Assembly: GCA_013407085.1 (NCBI GenBank)
Contig: JACCGJ010000605.1
Span: 1 to 64,000 of the forward strand
Reading direction: 5' to 3'
Origin: Atriophallophorus winterbourni
Taxonomy: Eukaryota; Platyhelminthes; Trematoda; Plagiorchiida; Microphallidae
Length of the DNA: 64,000 bases
In this document: piece after piece, positions 22,650-33,864 of the stretch
Layout of the letters: every line of letters starts with the position of its first letter
Position numbering within the stretch: the first letter of the stretch is position 1
The notes under the pieces: generated by a model
The model's database searches: none
The model's input: the letters and a program-made list of their open reading frames with translations, nothing else
Told to the model about the DNA's origin: nothing
Made by a program: the position numbers and the translations under genes

Positions 22650-23300
22650 CTTGCAATGTATACGGTATACTCTAACGAATTTTCGAACGTTTCTTGTCCC
22701 AAACATTAAAGAAGTTACAAAATACATACATATAACCAGTCGTAAACTATACAGCGCAAACTTGAGCACCATGATTGGAAAAAGACATCGCGCTACTCGA
22801 GAAGATTTATCATAAGCAACCCAAATGATTACGGGATTGTATAATCTACCATTTGAGCAGCAACTGCCTCGACTAGGATCAACACTCTCCATTCTAGGTT
22901 ACCTAATTTCAACCTACAGAATAATCGATACAATGTCCCATCCACACCGGTACCTATTTAAATTGGTTCCACTCTCCCAGTCCAGTCTTCCAGTCTCAAA
23001 TACTGCATTCTCGCTTAAGCTTACGTCTCAACTTTTATTCACTTTGTGTATCCTTTCTCTGGAACAGTTTACTGTCGAAAATTGTGTCACCATTTTAGTG
23101 AAAACCATTAGCGCTTTCGCTATAGACACGCACGACCAACATTTTCCCAACCTATGTCATACTTTGAATTATTTTCACTTCTCCTTCGAACCACCTTGTT
23201 AGAAACATTAAATTACGATTTATTTAAATTTATATGCATATGCTATGGTATTGTATAGCTTTTTGCTTTTATCTACATAAATCTTGAATCTTGAAGCAGC
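22650..23300 (+). pseudogene. CR1-like LINE C-terminal end, decayed
   Basis: The translation contains QMITGLYNLPFEQQLPRLG, equivalent to the ATKLVvGL...RL..LGL block of the other copies. It is followed by a badly eroded region in the 125-codon frame at 22825-23202 (ILSLEQF in place of VCFPWNSLP). A 3' untranslated end with a TAGCTTTTTGCTTTTATC run and a duplicated ATCTTGA tail lies at 23255-23292. Several stops are present. The preserved order and the tail make the call reasonable. Confidence 0.55.
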
Positions 23301-24875
23301 ATATTTCACGTATAATCATTTCAATGCCTCACGAGGAATCTCTTTATAATGCAGTATTTAAGCACTTTGATTTGCTGCAAAGATTCAATCTTTCGATCTA
23401 AAACCAGGTTTACGTTCTATCGTTGGCCTCGATACCAACTAAGCCTAATTCCAGCGGCCGGAAAAGGGCAGCCTTGAACCGGCAATAAAATGATGGTGTG
23501 AGAATTTTGTGTTAAAAATCATGGAAAATTTATCGTTTGTTTTGATAACTGAAATTAAACATTTTGCGTTGAAAAAAGAAAGGACTTGAATTGAATTGAC
23601 CTAATCTTGTCTACGCTGAGTGTGAGCATAAGACGGCATCAACACCACGCCAACGGACTGTGTTTTGTTGAAGGTTTTCAATCGAATGGTTTTAATTTTG
23701 ATGACATTCCTGTCGTTTTCAATCAATCTTCACCGACTGTTTACGTTTCAGTATATTAATTTTACCTTTTGGTTTTCAATTCAGTGCTTGTCTAGTGACG
23801 TTCTCGAGCAATTACGACGAAAGCATGTCGCCTCAATTTTATACCTATCGCGTTAAAATATTTATAGCAAGCATAAATTCACTTCGGATACTGGTCATGG
23901 TGGTGAAATTTTGGGTGTTAGCTTTCTATTCGTTTAGCGGGATTCCAAACACTCATTACTTGTACAAACGTTAATTAAATTTACGTCACCTTGAATTTGT
24001 TATTTCCCCTTTAATCGCTTTCTAGAGGATAATGATGAGTTGCGTCCTCAAAATGGAAGTCTTGATTAGATTCATTCAGGTTATTCAACTTTTTCATTAA
24101 AAGGAACGCTATGATTTATCCCTGCTATTTCTCACTGTACAACTTTCTGTTTGACATTTCAGGCCGCGGGTTTCAAATGTACGCATAGCTAACCTCTCAC
24201 CGGCTCGGTGAAGAGAAACCCTTTCCGTTTATCCCTGTCGCAGCTATGAGTACTGGGACCGAAGTACGGCCTGAAAAACACCGAACGTATCATCACATAC
24301 GACGAGGATACCAAAGAAGAATCAACCAACTTTGGCAGTGGTGGGCGCTCCATTGAAGCTTTCCACCGACAGAAATTCTGGACGCTCGATTGGCTTATCA
24401 GCCATTTACAATCCTATGCCAACTGAACTCAACTGAACAATTACAATGTGGCCAGACATCATGATTTGTTCGAAGGGAATAAACAAGCTGCTTGCCTTTA
24501 ATGAATTAAAAATCTGTTCGTTTTATTCGTTAATTGAGTAATTGCGTATTGACTTCTTCGTAATCGAACCACGGTAGAACCAAGCGGTTTACTTATTTTT
24601 TTAAATCAATATTTTTCACTGATTTAGCATCACAATTGACTTGCCTCGTCTAGTTTAGCACCCGGTGAAATATACGCGTTGTTTATATTGGTCATTTGGG
24701 TTAGAATCGTGCAGGCACCAAAAAGATTTTTGTGAGCTTCTATACTTGCCCTGAGTGTGGTAAAGCCATGTAACGTTTCCGTATCAGACTACATGACGAA
24801 ATTCTCATTATTTTGTCACATCCATTCAATGAACCCAGGGAAACCTAATGATTACATGCCATTTTAGTTTACCGA
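23301..24875. other. Intergenic, nothing recognised
   Basis: A two-copy TTGAA tract lies at about 23588-23600. The GC-richer patch at 24180-24420 has no recognisable coding content and no counterpart elsewhere in the window. Confidence 0.4.
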
Positions 24876-24878
24876 TGT

Positions 24879-25560
24879 TGTTGTTGTTGTTAATCTACTT
24901 TGGTTGATGTCAACCATGGATGGACGTTGTAAGCGCACAAAGATTTTATGCTCCACACCGTTTCACATCACTAAAGATTACAATTCAAGAGGAACAATCC
25001 CTCCACAGCGTTCACAGAAATAAGCAGCACTTTGTCGATTGGCATATTTTGCTCACTACCTGCGCGATCTATGTTCAGCGGATGGAAATAGTGTCTGCTC
25101 TTCGAAGTTTGGAAATGATGCTTTGAAGCACGACATCAAGAAGAGGGGTCAGGAGCAAGTTGCTCCAACTTTGTAAGCTCAACGTCCAGAGCTCTCATCT
25201 CTCAAACACCAACGTCTATATAGTGCAAGTACAGCCTTCCTAAAGTCGGCTCCTCGATTGAAACATTCCCATTTAGTAGCGTTTTTAGGATACGAGTGAT
25301 CTCCATTCTAAAGATACAACAAAGCCAGTGTATGCGCCATATAGTGAACCTGCTCTGTAGAGCTGCGTTAGGGGATATTTTTCAGTTGATACTCTGTTCA
25401 TCCAGGATAGGTTCCAGATGCGATTGATGCACGTAAATGTATATCATTGGGCTTCTGCTCGTGTCTTGCGTGTATTGTCCAAATTTCGTCAGTATATCGT
25501 AAGGCATTCATTGTGCACGCGCTGTATACCATCATTTTCGTCGTCACTGTAAGCTTTCGA
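24879..25560 (-). pseudogene. RTE-like LINE C-terminal end, decayed
   Basis: On the minus strand, around 25480-25440, the frame reads EIWTIHARHEQKPNDIHLR, equivalent to EDWTIHARHELKLNDFHLR at 16090. The opposite end (25060-24940) aligns with the zinc-finger tail and then with the 3' untranslated part (GTTGACATCAACC complement). It ends in a (CAA)n tail, seen on the plus strand as GTTGTTGTTGTTG at 24879-24893. It is full of stops and small indels. Confidence 0.6.
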
Positions 25561-25564
25561 TTGC

Positions 25565-26140
25565 CGAGACATGGAATTTCAAACAGAAAATGGCAGTTCT
25601 TCTATCAATCCGTAATATCTGAGTCAAGATATGTAATGTGATTTACTCGTTTAAAATGAATATTTTCGAAAGTTATGATGGGTGTGAAACAATCTGTCCA
25701 TTCGATACTGAAGCTGCTCTTGCGGTTATGTCGCCGGCAATGAGCAGCTTACGGATTAGCACAATCTATGGTGTCTTCCGATCGATTTACCTGATCTGAA
25801 TCTAAGTGTCAAAATTCTTGATAATGCTCCACGTAACTCAATGTGGGGTTTGTCAAAGCCTACTTATCCCAGAGTAATCCAATTTATTTGCATTCACTTC
25901 TGTTGTTCCTGGGATAATCATTTGAGTGTTCCGTGATCGCGCAACATTACATTGTACTTCATATTGCGGTACATAGAAAGAGAACTACCCTGATTATTTC
26001 AGTGGATCTTAATCGAAATTATACTGTCTTGTCTCCCTGAACTCATCTCCAAATGTTACAAGGTTGTTGCTTTTCCTGTTGTAGGCTAGGGAAATTCAAA
26101 TATGAGCAACAAATGGGGAAAATTCCATCAGTTCCGACTC
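25565..26140. other. Intergenic, nothing recognised
   Basis: No conserved frame or shared repeat was seen. Confidence 0.4.
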
Positions 26141-26144
26141 CATG

Positions 26145-26266
26145 TTCATTGCTCCGCCATTGCTTATCGACAATATCATTGTTCACTCGCACTGGACTTC
26201 ATTCGATTATCGCAGTGACACCGTCAGGCTGCTCTTTAAATTAAAATTTTGAAACTCTGCTTGCAA
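26145..26266 (+). repeat. Long inverted repeat, left arm
   Basis: This 122-base arm matches the complement of 26993-27109 at roughly 80-85 percent by eye. Paired blocks include ATCGACAATATCA, TGTTCACTCGCACTG and GCTCTTTAAATT. The spacer between the arms is about 725 bases and has no recognised coding sequence. Confidence 0.6.
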
Positions 26267-26992
26267 CGCAAAACATTCAGACACTTCCAGTCTGTATTCG
26301 ATCAGGGTTATTTAATTTGGTTGTATGTTGCGCGAGTACTGCTGTAGATATCGGAACGCAGACAGATTTAGTCCAGAATAAAAACTAGAAATATTTGTAA
26401 ATATGCTCTTTTAATAAAGTTGGATTTTGAAGGAACTGCTCGGCGTGTCCGGCAAAACCAGCCATGATTAACCACCTAGAGACTCCGTGAGCATATGAAA
26501 GCGGCCACGTAAATAAGCCGTTGTTCAGACTTTCTGGTCATACACACGCTGGGACATTGTCTCGATGTATACGCACAACAGTTAGTGGCCGTAAAATGTG
26601 ATTTCACATGATTTGGAGCAATGAAGGAATGGTAAGCCAAATGTTTAACACTGGAAGCACCTTTAGATGAGAGTGCTTTTAGCCAACACTGTTCCATCAG
26701 AGAACACGCAACGCACGTGTCGATTAGGTCAAAACTACGGGCTGGAATCCAAATTTATTCTTATTCAATCACACGTACTCCACGACCGGATTTGCGCCGT
26801 CTGTACTCATAAGGTAGAGCGAGTACGAGACGTTCCTACTTACCTTGCTCTTGTGTACGGAATTCTGAACATCATGTATTTGCGCAGCAACATTACAATA
26901 ATATTTGCATTGTGTTGGTCATAATACAAATAGGTTGAATGGTTCGCTTAACATTCTACGAAAGTAGCTTGAATTTCGTGACCTTTTATCGG
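26267..26992. other. Spacer between long inverted repeats
   Basis: Open frames of 73 and 85 codons (26476-26697 minus, 26667-26924 plus) show no family motifs and no transposase-like signature was seen. It may be the interior of a decayed non-autonomous DNA transposon, or plain spacer. Confidence 0.35.
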
Positions 26993-27109
26993 CAAGCAGA
27001 ATGTGAAAACTTGAATTTAAAGAGCAGTCTGACGTTGTCACTGAGATAATCAGATGAAGTTCAGTGCGAGTGAACATTGATATTGTCGATAGGCAATGGC
27101 CGAGCATTG
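26993..27109 (-). repeat. Long inverted repeat, right arm
   Basis: This is the counterpart of 26145-26266. On the minus strand the translated arm gives HCLSTISMFTRTELHLIISV against HCLSTISLFTRTGLHSIIAV on the plus strand of the left arm. The similar translation follows from the base similarity and need not mean a protein. Confidence 0.6.
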
Positions 27110-27407
27110 ATTTAGAAATTGATCATAAAACTTGCAGGCTGGTGATATTGCTTCAATATACTGTCCACTTGAGTAACTGAGTTTTAAACACATTATTCCG
27201 AGTTTCGTGTGATACTATGTTACTAAGTGTAAAAATATAGATGATAGTTCATTGTCTGGGACCTCTTCTTCGTTGTTAACCGTTTTGTAATCAGTCATTT
27301 TCCCTTTACACACTGCGTGGGAAAGTCAACTTAACCAGATGAAATTTTCGATAGGTTAACTAAAGTTTACGGCTCTCAGTTCAGACAATAACGAATGTCA
27401 CTTTTTT

Positions 27408-27566
27408 GGAGCGAAGCGAAGTGCGAAGCGAATTTTCGAAGTGCCCTAACTGCCCTTCGCAATGGCGAATAGTATCAAAGCGAATATCCTAAGTGTACTT
27501 CGCAATGGCGAAGCGAATATTCGCTTCGCTTCGCAACTTCGCTTCGCTTTAAATCACAAAGCGAAG
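27408..27566. repeat. GCGAA-rich degenerate satellite patch
   Basis: Dense repeats of GCGAA and its complement TTCGC occur in both orientations. They include a perfect 22-bp palindrome at 27508-27529 centred on GCGAATATTCGC. The patch lies about 200 bases past the stop codon of the synaptotagmin-like gene, on its 3' side. It is unlike the AT-rich surroundings in base composition. Confidence 0.75.
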
Positions 27567-27768
27567 TATTGGTTATTGTCTGTCTCAGTTATCTAACCCA
27601 ACACTAAAAAAAATTTTGTGCACCTCAAGATCATAATGTATTCATACCATTCAACCGGATGTAAATCATTTTATCAAGAACTGGGTAAAAATCTCATCGT
27701 TCACAAAACACATGGTCAATAAACTTGCCAGGAAGCTTTTGCGGATCAGCAAGGATGAGCAAATGTGT

Positions 27769-28917
27769 TCATTCATTTTCTGCACCCTTTGCGGTGAGCA
27801 CATGCCACATCGAATGTGTTTTCGAAGGACCCTTCAACATCTCTTCCCATTGTTTGCTGCCAGTCATTGCCAAAGTTGTATCACTAAGTTCCAATTTAGC
27901 CAACGTCTTCTTAATCCCCAAACGTCCATGTCTGCGTAAACGACAAATAATTTTGCAATCATCTAATTTTCCGCTTTTCAACGGGAAACTCATGCGCTCG
28001 TTAAAGTATGGGTTAACTGTATCCGTCTTGGTTTTTGTTGAACTAGTACCTAAGCTTTTCTTGCCCTTGGTTCGCAATTCAACTTCAACAAACAGGTGAT
28101 TCTCTTTTGAATGTGATAGTAGTCTTTCGATATTTAATTGTCTCGCTTCAAATATGGTTACGTCGATACGACTAAATTGAGGATAATAACACAAACCCAC
28201 ACACAGCTCCCCGACACCATTTATGAGGGGAACACCAGCTCCAAGCCATCCAGTTTGTTCCAGCAGGTTACCGACATATTCCGTCTCATCTAGATCCTTC
28301 AAATGAACTCTGAGTTGTCCCAAGCTGTAGTCTTGCCCAATGCTATCATAATCATATACTTCAAACAAGATTGTGCAAAGTTTGATTTCTTTTTCTTCCA
28401 AGGGGAACGTGAATAATTGATTCCAAATCGGGCGGGGTGACTTTTTCCTGACAGTTTTAGCTGTTTTCCCAATCGGCTTCAACTTGTCTCCCTTTTCTTT
28501 TAAAACCGTAACGCTGACATAAGTATCCAATGTATCGACGCCAGCTCTCGGTTTTAAGTTGTTTGCTTGTATAACGTTGACAGTTAACTCACTTTTATCC
28601 ATATTATACTGCACTGAGTACTCCAGAGATCCATAGGCTTTTTCACTGGCTTTAGTTGACAGACCCGGTACATCATCCAGATACAGGGACTTGTAAGGTT
28701 TCTTTCTCTTTTTTGGAATAAATTTTCTCTTGATGCAACTGCGGACAATGAAGATAACGGCCACGATGAACAGAACGCAGGCAATGAGTATAACGATGAG
28801 AATGAAGATGGCCAAAGGAATGCTACTCACATTGAATGAGACAGCCAAGTTCACCAAAAACGTGTTGTTCGCCAAATGAGCCGGATTGGCTTGTTGTACT
28901 TCAGAGGCTGAGGGCAT
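27769..28917 (-). CDS. Synaptotagmin-like protein, two C2 domains, calcium sites degenerate
   Basis: A 382-residue protein read from the ATG at 28917 to a TGA at 27771-27769; the frame opens just upstream after a TAA at 28936-28938, and the only earlier start would be a TTG at 28926. Layout: a short outer/luminal N-terminus with two N-glycosylation sequons (NNT at 17, NVS at 29), a transmembrane segment at about 34-58, cysteines at the membrane face and a basic run KRKFIPKKRKK, a linker, C2A at about 97-215, C2B at about 236-372, and the WHVL signature at 371-374 that closes C2B in synaptotagmins. Synaptotagmins sit on vesicles or the plasma membrane and control membrane fusion. In C2A the loop-1 aspartate is replaced while LDTY and DYD are kept; in C2B both loops lack aspartates. 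Calcium-independent action is inferred. The length is normal for the family. The whole protein lies in one exon, which is unusual; an intact retrocopy is possible. Confidence 0.88.
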   Translation of the reverse strand: MPSASEVQQANPAHLANNTFLVNLAVSFNVSSIPLAIFILIVILIACVLFIVAVIFIVRSCIKRKFIPKKRKKPYKSLYLDDVPGLSTKASEKAYGSLEYSVQYNMDKSELTVNVIQANNLKPRAGVDTLDTYVSVTVLKEKGDKLKPIGKTAKTVRKKSPRPIWNQLFTFPLEEKEIKLCTILFEVYDYDSIGQDYSLGQLRVHLKDLDETEYVGNLLEQTGWLGAGVPLINGVGELCVGLCYYPQFSRIDVTIFEARQLNIERLLSHSKENHLFVEVELRTKGKKSLGTSSTKTKTDTVNPYFNERMSFPLKSGKLDDCKIICRLRRHGRLGIKKTLAKLELSDTTLAMTGSKQWEEMLKGPSKTHSMWHVLTAKGAENE

Positions 28918-31195
28918 TTTTAGCAATCCTCTACTTTATTGATGCTTTGGAATTAGGAACTATGCGTATTATTCGCAAGTAATAAGCAATAGTGGAACAT
29001 CCTTATGTTCTGTTGTAAAGATTTCTCATGAGTTGAGTTGTTCTTATAAGTATTAATTGTGTGATTAAGAGCAATGCCGGTTTGTACAAGATTACGGTGA
29101 TGTTCTGCGCTTTTTAGTCCGGATTGGATACAATTTGAGGGTTTACAATTGTGTGCACACATCAGCCTGTTTGTACATGTATGGTGTTTATGTTAGTTAA
29201 ATCAACCTCTCCGCACTCACATACGTGATAACGCTTTAGCTATAATAGTGAACAACAAATGGTGTAGCACATGTTGAACGAACAGTCAGCAGTTAGTTTT
29301 TCGTTTCAGTCTTGTTGCTTTTTGACTCACGGTTTTCCGTGCGAAGATAAAGACGTTTGGAGAAACAAAATGTTACAGTTAAATGATAATAATTTCTCTG
29401 TGTGTAGCAAATACAGTTAAATTTGCAAGTTTGTTACATTCGCAAAATTATATATATATATACTACATCTGTAAGTTACGTTATTCCTAGTTAACATTTA
29501 TAAGTGATGGAAATATATTTCCAATATGAATATAGCATAACACCAGTAAAACTTGTAAGGCCAAGCTGCTCTATCAAGATTAGTCATGCATATGTGAATA
29601 AGTTATGAACAGATTGACTTTTACAGGGCATATACATAAGTGAAAATCTTCAATTTCAGTGCCTGATCAATGTTCCCATGAATCCATAGTTCCGCTTCTC
29701 CAGTCAGCGCTATCGTCGTAAAAGCTGGTGAATCGCTTAGAGCAAAGGCGTAATTGTTTCAACGGCGTTTCGCTTAGTCCTGACATTTTTATTTATGCAC
29801 TACCTAAACCGCTATAAGTAGTGATAAATTCTATATTTTACCGGAATTTTGAACATATACCTGCTCGTACAGAATTATCGCTTTACAAAGATATTCATAT
29901 TTACGCGCATTTTCATCGCTTGTGTTCATCATGTAAGGAGGGTAACATCAAGATCTGTGTAGGTTGAAATAGTTGATATATGTTCGACTAAACTAGAACT
30001 TTTAATCCGCCGTTTTTTTAAGGCTGACTAAGCCAAAGTCGTCCGTCAAATGAACGCAAACAAACACATGTGGTTGTTTTGACCCTTATGAACTTCATAT
30101 CCGTATTTGGTGAACTTTATGGATTCAACTTTGTTCAAATCGAATGTTGACCGTAAGATGGGGCTAACCATGATATTTCCCCTACTATTTTCAAATCATT
30201 TTTTTCTACCTTATCCCAATCATAAGGGTTTGGTTATGTAATTACCTTACTTGTGGTCTTTTGAAAATTTTACCTACCAAACTAATTGTTACGTCAGGTT
30301 TAAAATAAATCTTGCTTGCCCCTTCCAGTGACTATGAACCGGACAAAACGATCGTGTATTTTGAGAATAAGGGAAGTGAGCAGTATGTGAACAAGCACAC
30401 TCAGTTTCCTTTGACTTTAAATGGACATACTATCAATAATTGTATTTGGACATCTGGAATTTACTCAACTCACCTATACCGATTGTTTCACTACTATTTG
30501 TGGAACGAACCGACTTCCGGTGATGCATTTACTTTGATCGTTGTATTGTTTACATGAACAAAAATGGCCGTGACACCTGTGCTATTTTAACCTCGGTTTA
30601 GATTTCGTTTCCACAATCTGTTTCAGTCATACACCTGCGCCAGCTGTACTTTTCTGATTATTCTTATGGATTAGACGAGACAATGGTTTGCGGTGACGAA
30701 TGAACAGTGGATGGAACGGTGCCAATTTTAAAGCAACGTTCCAGCTGGTTCGAGTGGGGTGTTACGATTATTGTTTGCGCCACGTGTAATCAATGTGGCA
30801 TTGGTGGATCAGCTGCCGCTGATGTGTTTCAACTCAACTCGGTTTTGGACATGAACTCGAGAATAAATTTCTGGTGAATTGTCCCATCTAATATTATCAT
30901 CAGGAGAATTAGTACATTGGAATTAGAATCAATTTGGATGCAACTATCTCACGAAAACACGTTCTTGTGTTTCTCAGCATATTTCCTTACATAACACAGA
31001 TAACGTGAATGGTGAAAGAGAAGGAACCATTAAATACATGGCATTTCTCAGGTGAACAGGTTGAGATTTAAATACAAAATTTTGAGGCATTAATTTTAAA
31101 ATCCTTGAGTGTACAATATACCAATTAGCTATGAAGAAAAATCCCTATTTGCTTGCAGTTCAACGCATATCGCAACCGATTTAGTTCTGTTTACA
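28918..31195. other. Upstream side of the synaptotagmin-like gene, no feature resolved
   Basis: There is a (TA)7 tract at 29448-29462, about 530 bases upstream of the start codon on the gene's strand. No clear core promoter, 5' exon or splice site could be decided. The open frames at 28953-29162 and 30312-30557 have no recognisable content. Confidence 0.4.
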
Positions 31196-31199
31196 CTAC

Positions 31200-31286
31200 C
31201 TATGTTATTCGTTATTCCCACATTATTCTGTGGTTTTTGTAAAGCTATGTGCTTTTTGGACCATTGAATTGAATTGAATTGAATCA
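31200..31286 (+). mobile_element. CR1-type 3' end with (TTGAA)n tail
   Basis: The text TTTTTGTAAAGCTATGTGCT, TTTTGGACCATTGAA and then four copies of a 5-base unit GAATT (31263-31285) match the 3' untranslated end of the CR1-like copies at 11590-11640 and 56000-56040, with a microsatellite tail. The coding part before it was not recognised. Confidence 0.5.
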
Positions 31287-31336
31287 GGTAGCTGCAGTAC
31301 GATCAGGATTAGTTTGCCTTGAAAAGGATGAAGAAT

Positions 31337-31570
31337 GGTAAACACGTTGCGCTTGTATGCCACTGTTGGATAAGGTTGGTCCCTGAGTGATGAGTGCAAC
31401 CAGCACGAAACCGGTGGTGGGGTGTATGTGATAGAAATGCATGCAAATACAGAATTGTTCTCATGGTTAATGGGCTTAACCCCATTTACCTGTGTTTGGG
31501 CACAGGTGATTGATCAGGTTGGTCGTACCAACTTTAGTCAACAATGGCATACAAGTGCACCTTGTTGAAT
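31337..31570. mobile_element. Repeat family R2 foldback element, complete
   Basis: Terminal inverted repeats of about 43 bases lie at 31337-31380 and 31527-31570 (GCGCTTGTATGCCACTGTTG against CAACAATGGCATACAAGTGC). The interior carries the block GATGAGTGCAACCAGCACGA and ATGCATGCAAATACAGAATT. No coding potential: a miniature inverted-repeat or foldback type element. Target duplications were not resolved. Confidence 0.65.
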
Positions 31571-31609
31571 CAAATGTGAAGTTTCTGAAATTTCAGGCGG
31601 TTTGAAATG

Positions 31610-32290
31610 TCACTGTAAACGTGGAACAGTTTGCACCAAAATAACTCAGAACTCAGAAAGTTTTATGGCAGAAAAAGCAATAAGCTCAACAGTAACCATA
31701 GGATGACAGGTATATGGAGTAAATTTACAAAATCTCTCAGTCACACACCGCATGATTCGTCATATATTCATCGAGTTTAGAAGCGAAAACCGCAGCAGAT
31801 TCCGAGCGTGTGATTTCTTCGGGCAAAATGTTCCAAGGGAAACAAATTCTTACCGAGAAAAAATTACGACGAATATCCAATCGAGAATGCGGAATGTTTA
31901 ACCTGTTAAATCCCTTGAATGTGTTCGTGTTCGAGTAAGGCCATTGAGCTTTAGCAAGTGTATTAGGGGATCGTGTTCAGTATGCAAGATTTTGAATGCC
32001 AGCAGGAGATCACTCCGCATCCGTCGTTGGGTAAAATCGTGTAAATTTATTTTTAACATTCGCTCTTTGAATGGCAAATTTCTGAATTGGGAGACCAACT
32101 TTGTCGCATGATGATAAATCCTGTCAAGTAGTTCGATATCCTTCCTCAGCCATGGTGCCCAGGCTTGGATGGAATATTCCATAACTGGACGTAGTCTAAC
32201 CCTCTTTGAATATTTTATTCTGCTGGTCCACGCACTGAACGAATGTTGATTGCGGAAACGCAGCTGAGGTTTGGATTCTAGCGTCACTGG
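31610..32290 (-). pseudogene. CR1-like LINE C-terminal end
   Basis: Reading leftwards from 32287: RPVMEYSIQAWAPWLRKDIE, LLDRIYHHATKLVSQFRN and FKERMLKINLHDFTQRRMRS, then in a second frame from about 31900 IPHSRLDIRRNFFSVRICFP and WNILPEEITRS with a stop near 31745. The part after it (31610-31740) is the 3' untranslated region and matches 60600-60690. One frameshift or stop separates the two coding blocks near 31900. The 5' part of the LINE is missing. Confidence 0.72.
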
Positions 32291-32294
32291 AATC

Positions 32295-33555
32295 TGAAAT
32301 TTAATTTGAACTACAGTTTGGTATGGAATAGTTTTCGCGGGTGCTTTAAAACACTGCTGGGCATCTGTCGTCCTGAAGCCATCAATAAGATGTATTTATG
32401 GTCATGCACCGAACAACCGTTACACCAAGAATTTTCTTCTTAGCCGACGATGGTTTTGGATTGGCGTTACTTTCCGAAAGTCTACCAAAAGTATCGTTCT
32501 TTTAACGCTCATGTGAAACCCGTTGAGAACTAGACAAAAGTAAACGCGACGTGTGACCCCGGAACCTATAATGAATGTGGATTGACGTGAGAAAAACCGG
32601 CAAGTTAAGCAGAAAATCTGGGCGAATATCGAAACATTGTTGACGACCCACGTCTCAGCATGAGCTAGCTGACAATATCCAGAGGCTGGACTAAACAATC
32701 CTGTCCCATACCGTGTTTTCGTGATTCTCTAATTTGATCTTACCGTTTGAAGGCATTTTTACAAGCTACCCGATCTTTCAAAATACATGAATCAATCATC
32801 TCGCAGGATATCTCTGGTAGGAACAATTCAAAGATCAAAATAAACGAACTTGGATTAAATATTCGGCAATTTAATTTTGAATACAAGCTACAACATATTC
32901 CGATAATTAATTGTCCACTCTAGTTTTTTTGCTTATCAGGAAAAACACGACGTTAATAGACACACTCTTTTGTGATCACTTCACTTCACAATATTTGTTG
33001 ACATGTTTTTTCCTAATTCTCGTGATTATTTTTTAAAACATTATGAAAAAACTTGATTGGCATTGATATGTTCGTTTTTTTGTGAAGAAGTAGTTTGGAC
33101 ATCAGCGGATAGGTTGAATTTTTAGTGCATCATGAAATTTATTGATCTGGAAACCGAAGCTTACGAAACACCATTCAACCAAGCGCTGAGATTTGTGATA
33201 TAACTGATTGTCAAAGAAGAGAACCAGGCATCCCAATATCTGTAGCTTTCTTCGAAGGGTAGATCGCTTAGTACTATCGAAGGGTTTGACTGATTAAACG
33301 TTGTAAGCGAAAGTCGTGCGGCCTTGTATGGGACATTCAAGTTGAACAATGCAGGCCAAAAACATATAACTCGCCTTGCATGATAATTGATAATCTAAAT
33401 AACACTGTACTTACCTATTCGTTCTCAGGAACCTTAGATCGACATCAAAAATCAGATCTCTCAACACCAGTACAAGGAGCTTTAGTTGTTTTGCTTCATT
33501 AAATCGGATGTAATTTCCCAGAGAGAGTGCGATCTAATTCTTATGCTGTCAGTCA
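32295..33555. other. Intergenic, nothing recognised
   Basis: The 92-codon minus frame at 32420-32698 carries no recognisable motif. Remnants of the upstream LINE part could lie here but were not legible. Confidence 0.4.
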
Positions 33556-33559
33556 GTCC

Positions 33560-33860
33560 GTACAATCCGATGCTTATATTCGCGAACTGAGATCGGTATG
33601 AAAAGTGTGAATGAGCACTGTGTTAATTGTTGCCAGGATATGCCGAGTTATTTTGACGTTGTGACAAGCCGTGGAATAAGCATGCCAAACATTTAGTGTC
33701 AAGGAACGAAAGTGTGTCCGTGTCAAACGCGTAAAACAAAGGAACTTTGTGGGTGGTATGTGTATGAGTGGTTGGTTGCCTGATCGGTAAAAGAACTGGA
33801 GGATAAATTGAACATGTGTGTTGTAGCGATTAGAATTAGCAAGTTTACATTCGAACACTT
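33560..33860 (-). pseudogene. CR1-like LINE C-terminal fragment (tentative)
   Basis: The 94-codon frame contains NQPLIHIPPTKFL and LTRTHFRSLTLNVWHAYSTA, which follows the order HDPLIHLL and LTRTRTHSRDL of the copy at 31898-32287. After that point the match fades. It is tentative because only the order of a few residues supports it. Confidence 0.35.
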
Positions 33861-33864
33861 AGCA

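Noticed and set aside
28924..28926. TTG as start of the synaptotagmin-like protein (385 residues)
   Set aside because: An ATG lies three codons downstream at 28917. A TTG start is not expected for an animal gene, so the 382-residue form is used.
29448..29462. (TA)n run as TATA box of the synaptotagmin-like gene
   Set aside because: Similar AT runs occur elsewhere in the window and the distance of about 530 bases with no mapped 5' end gives no support.
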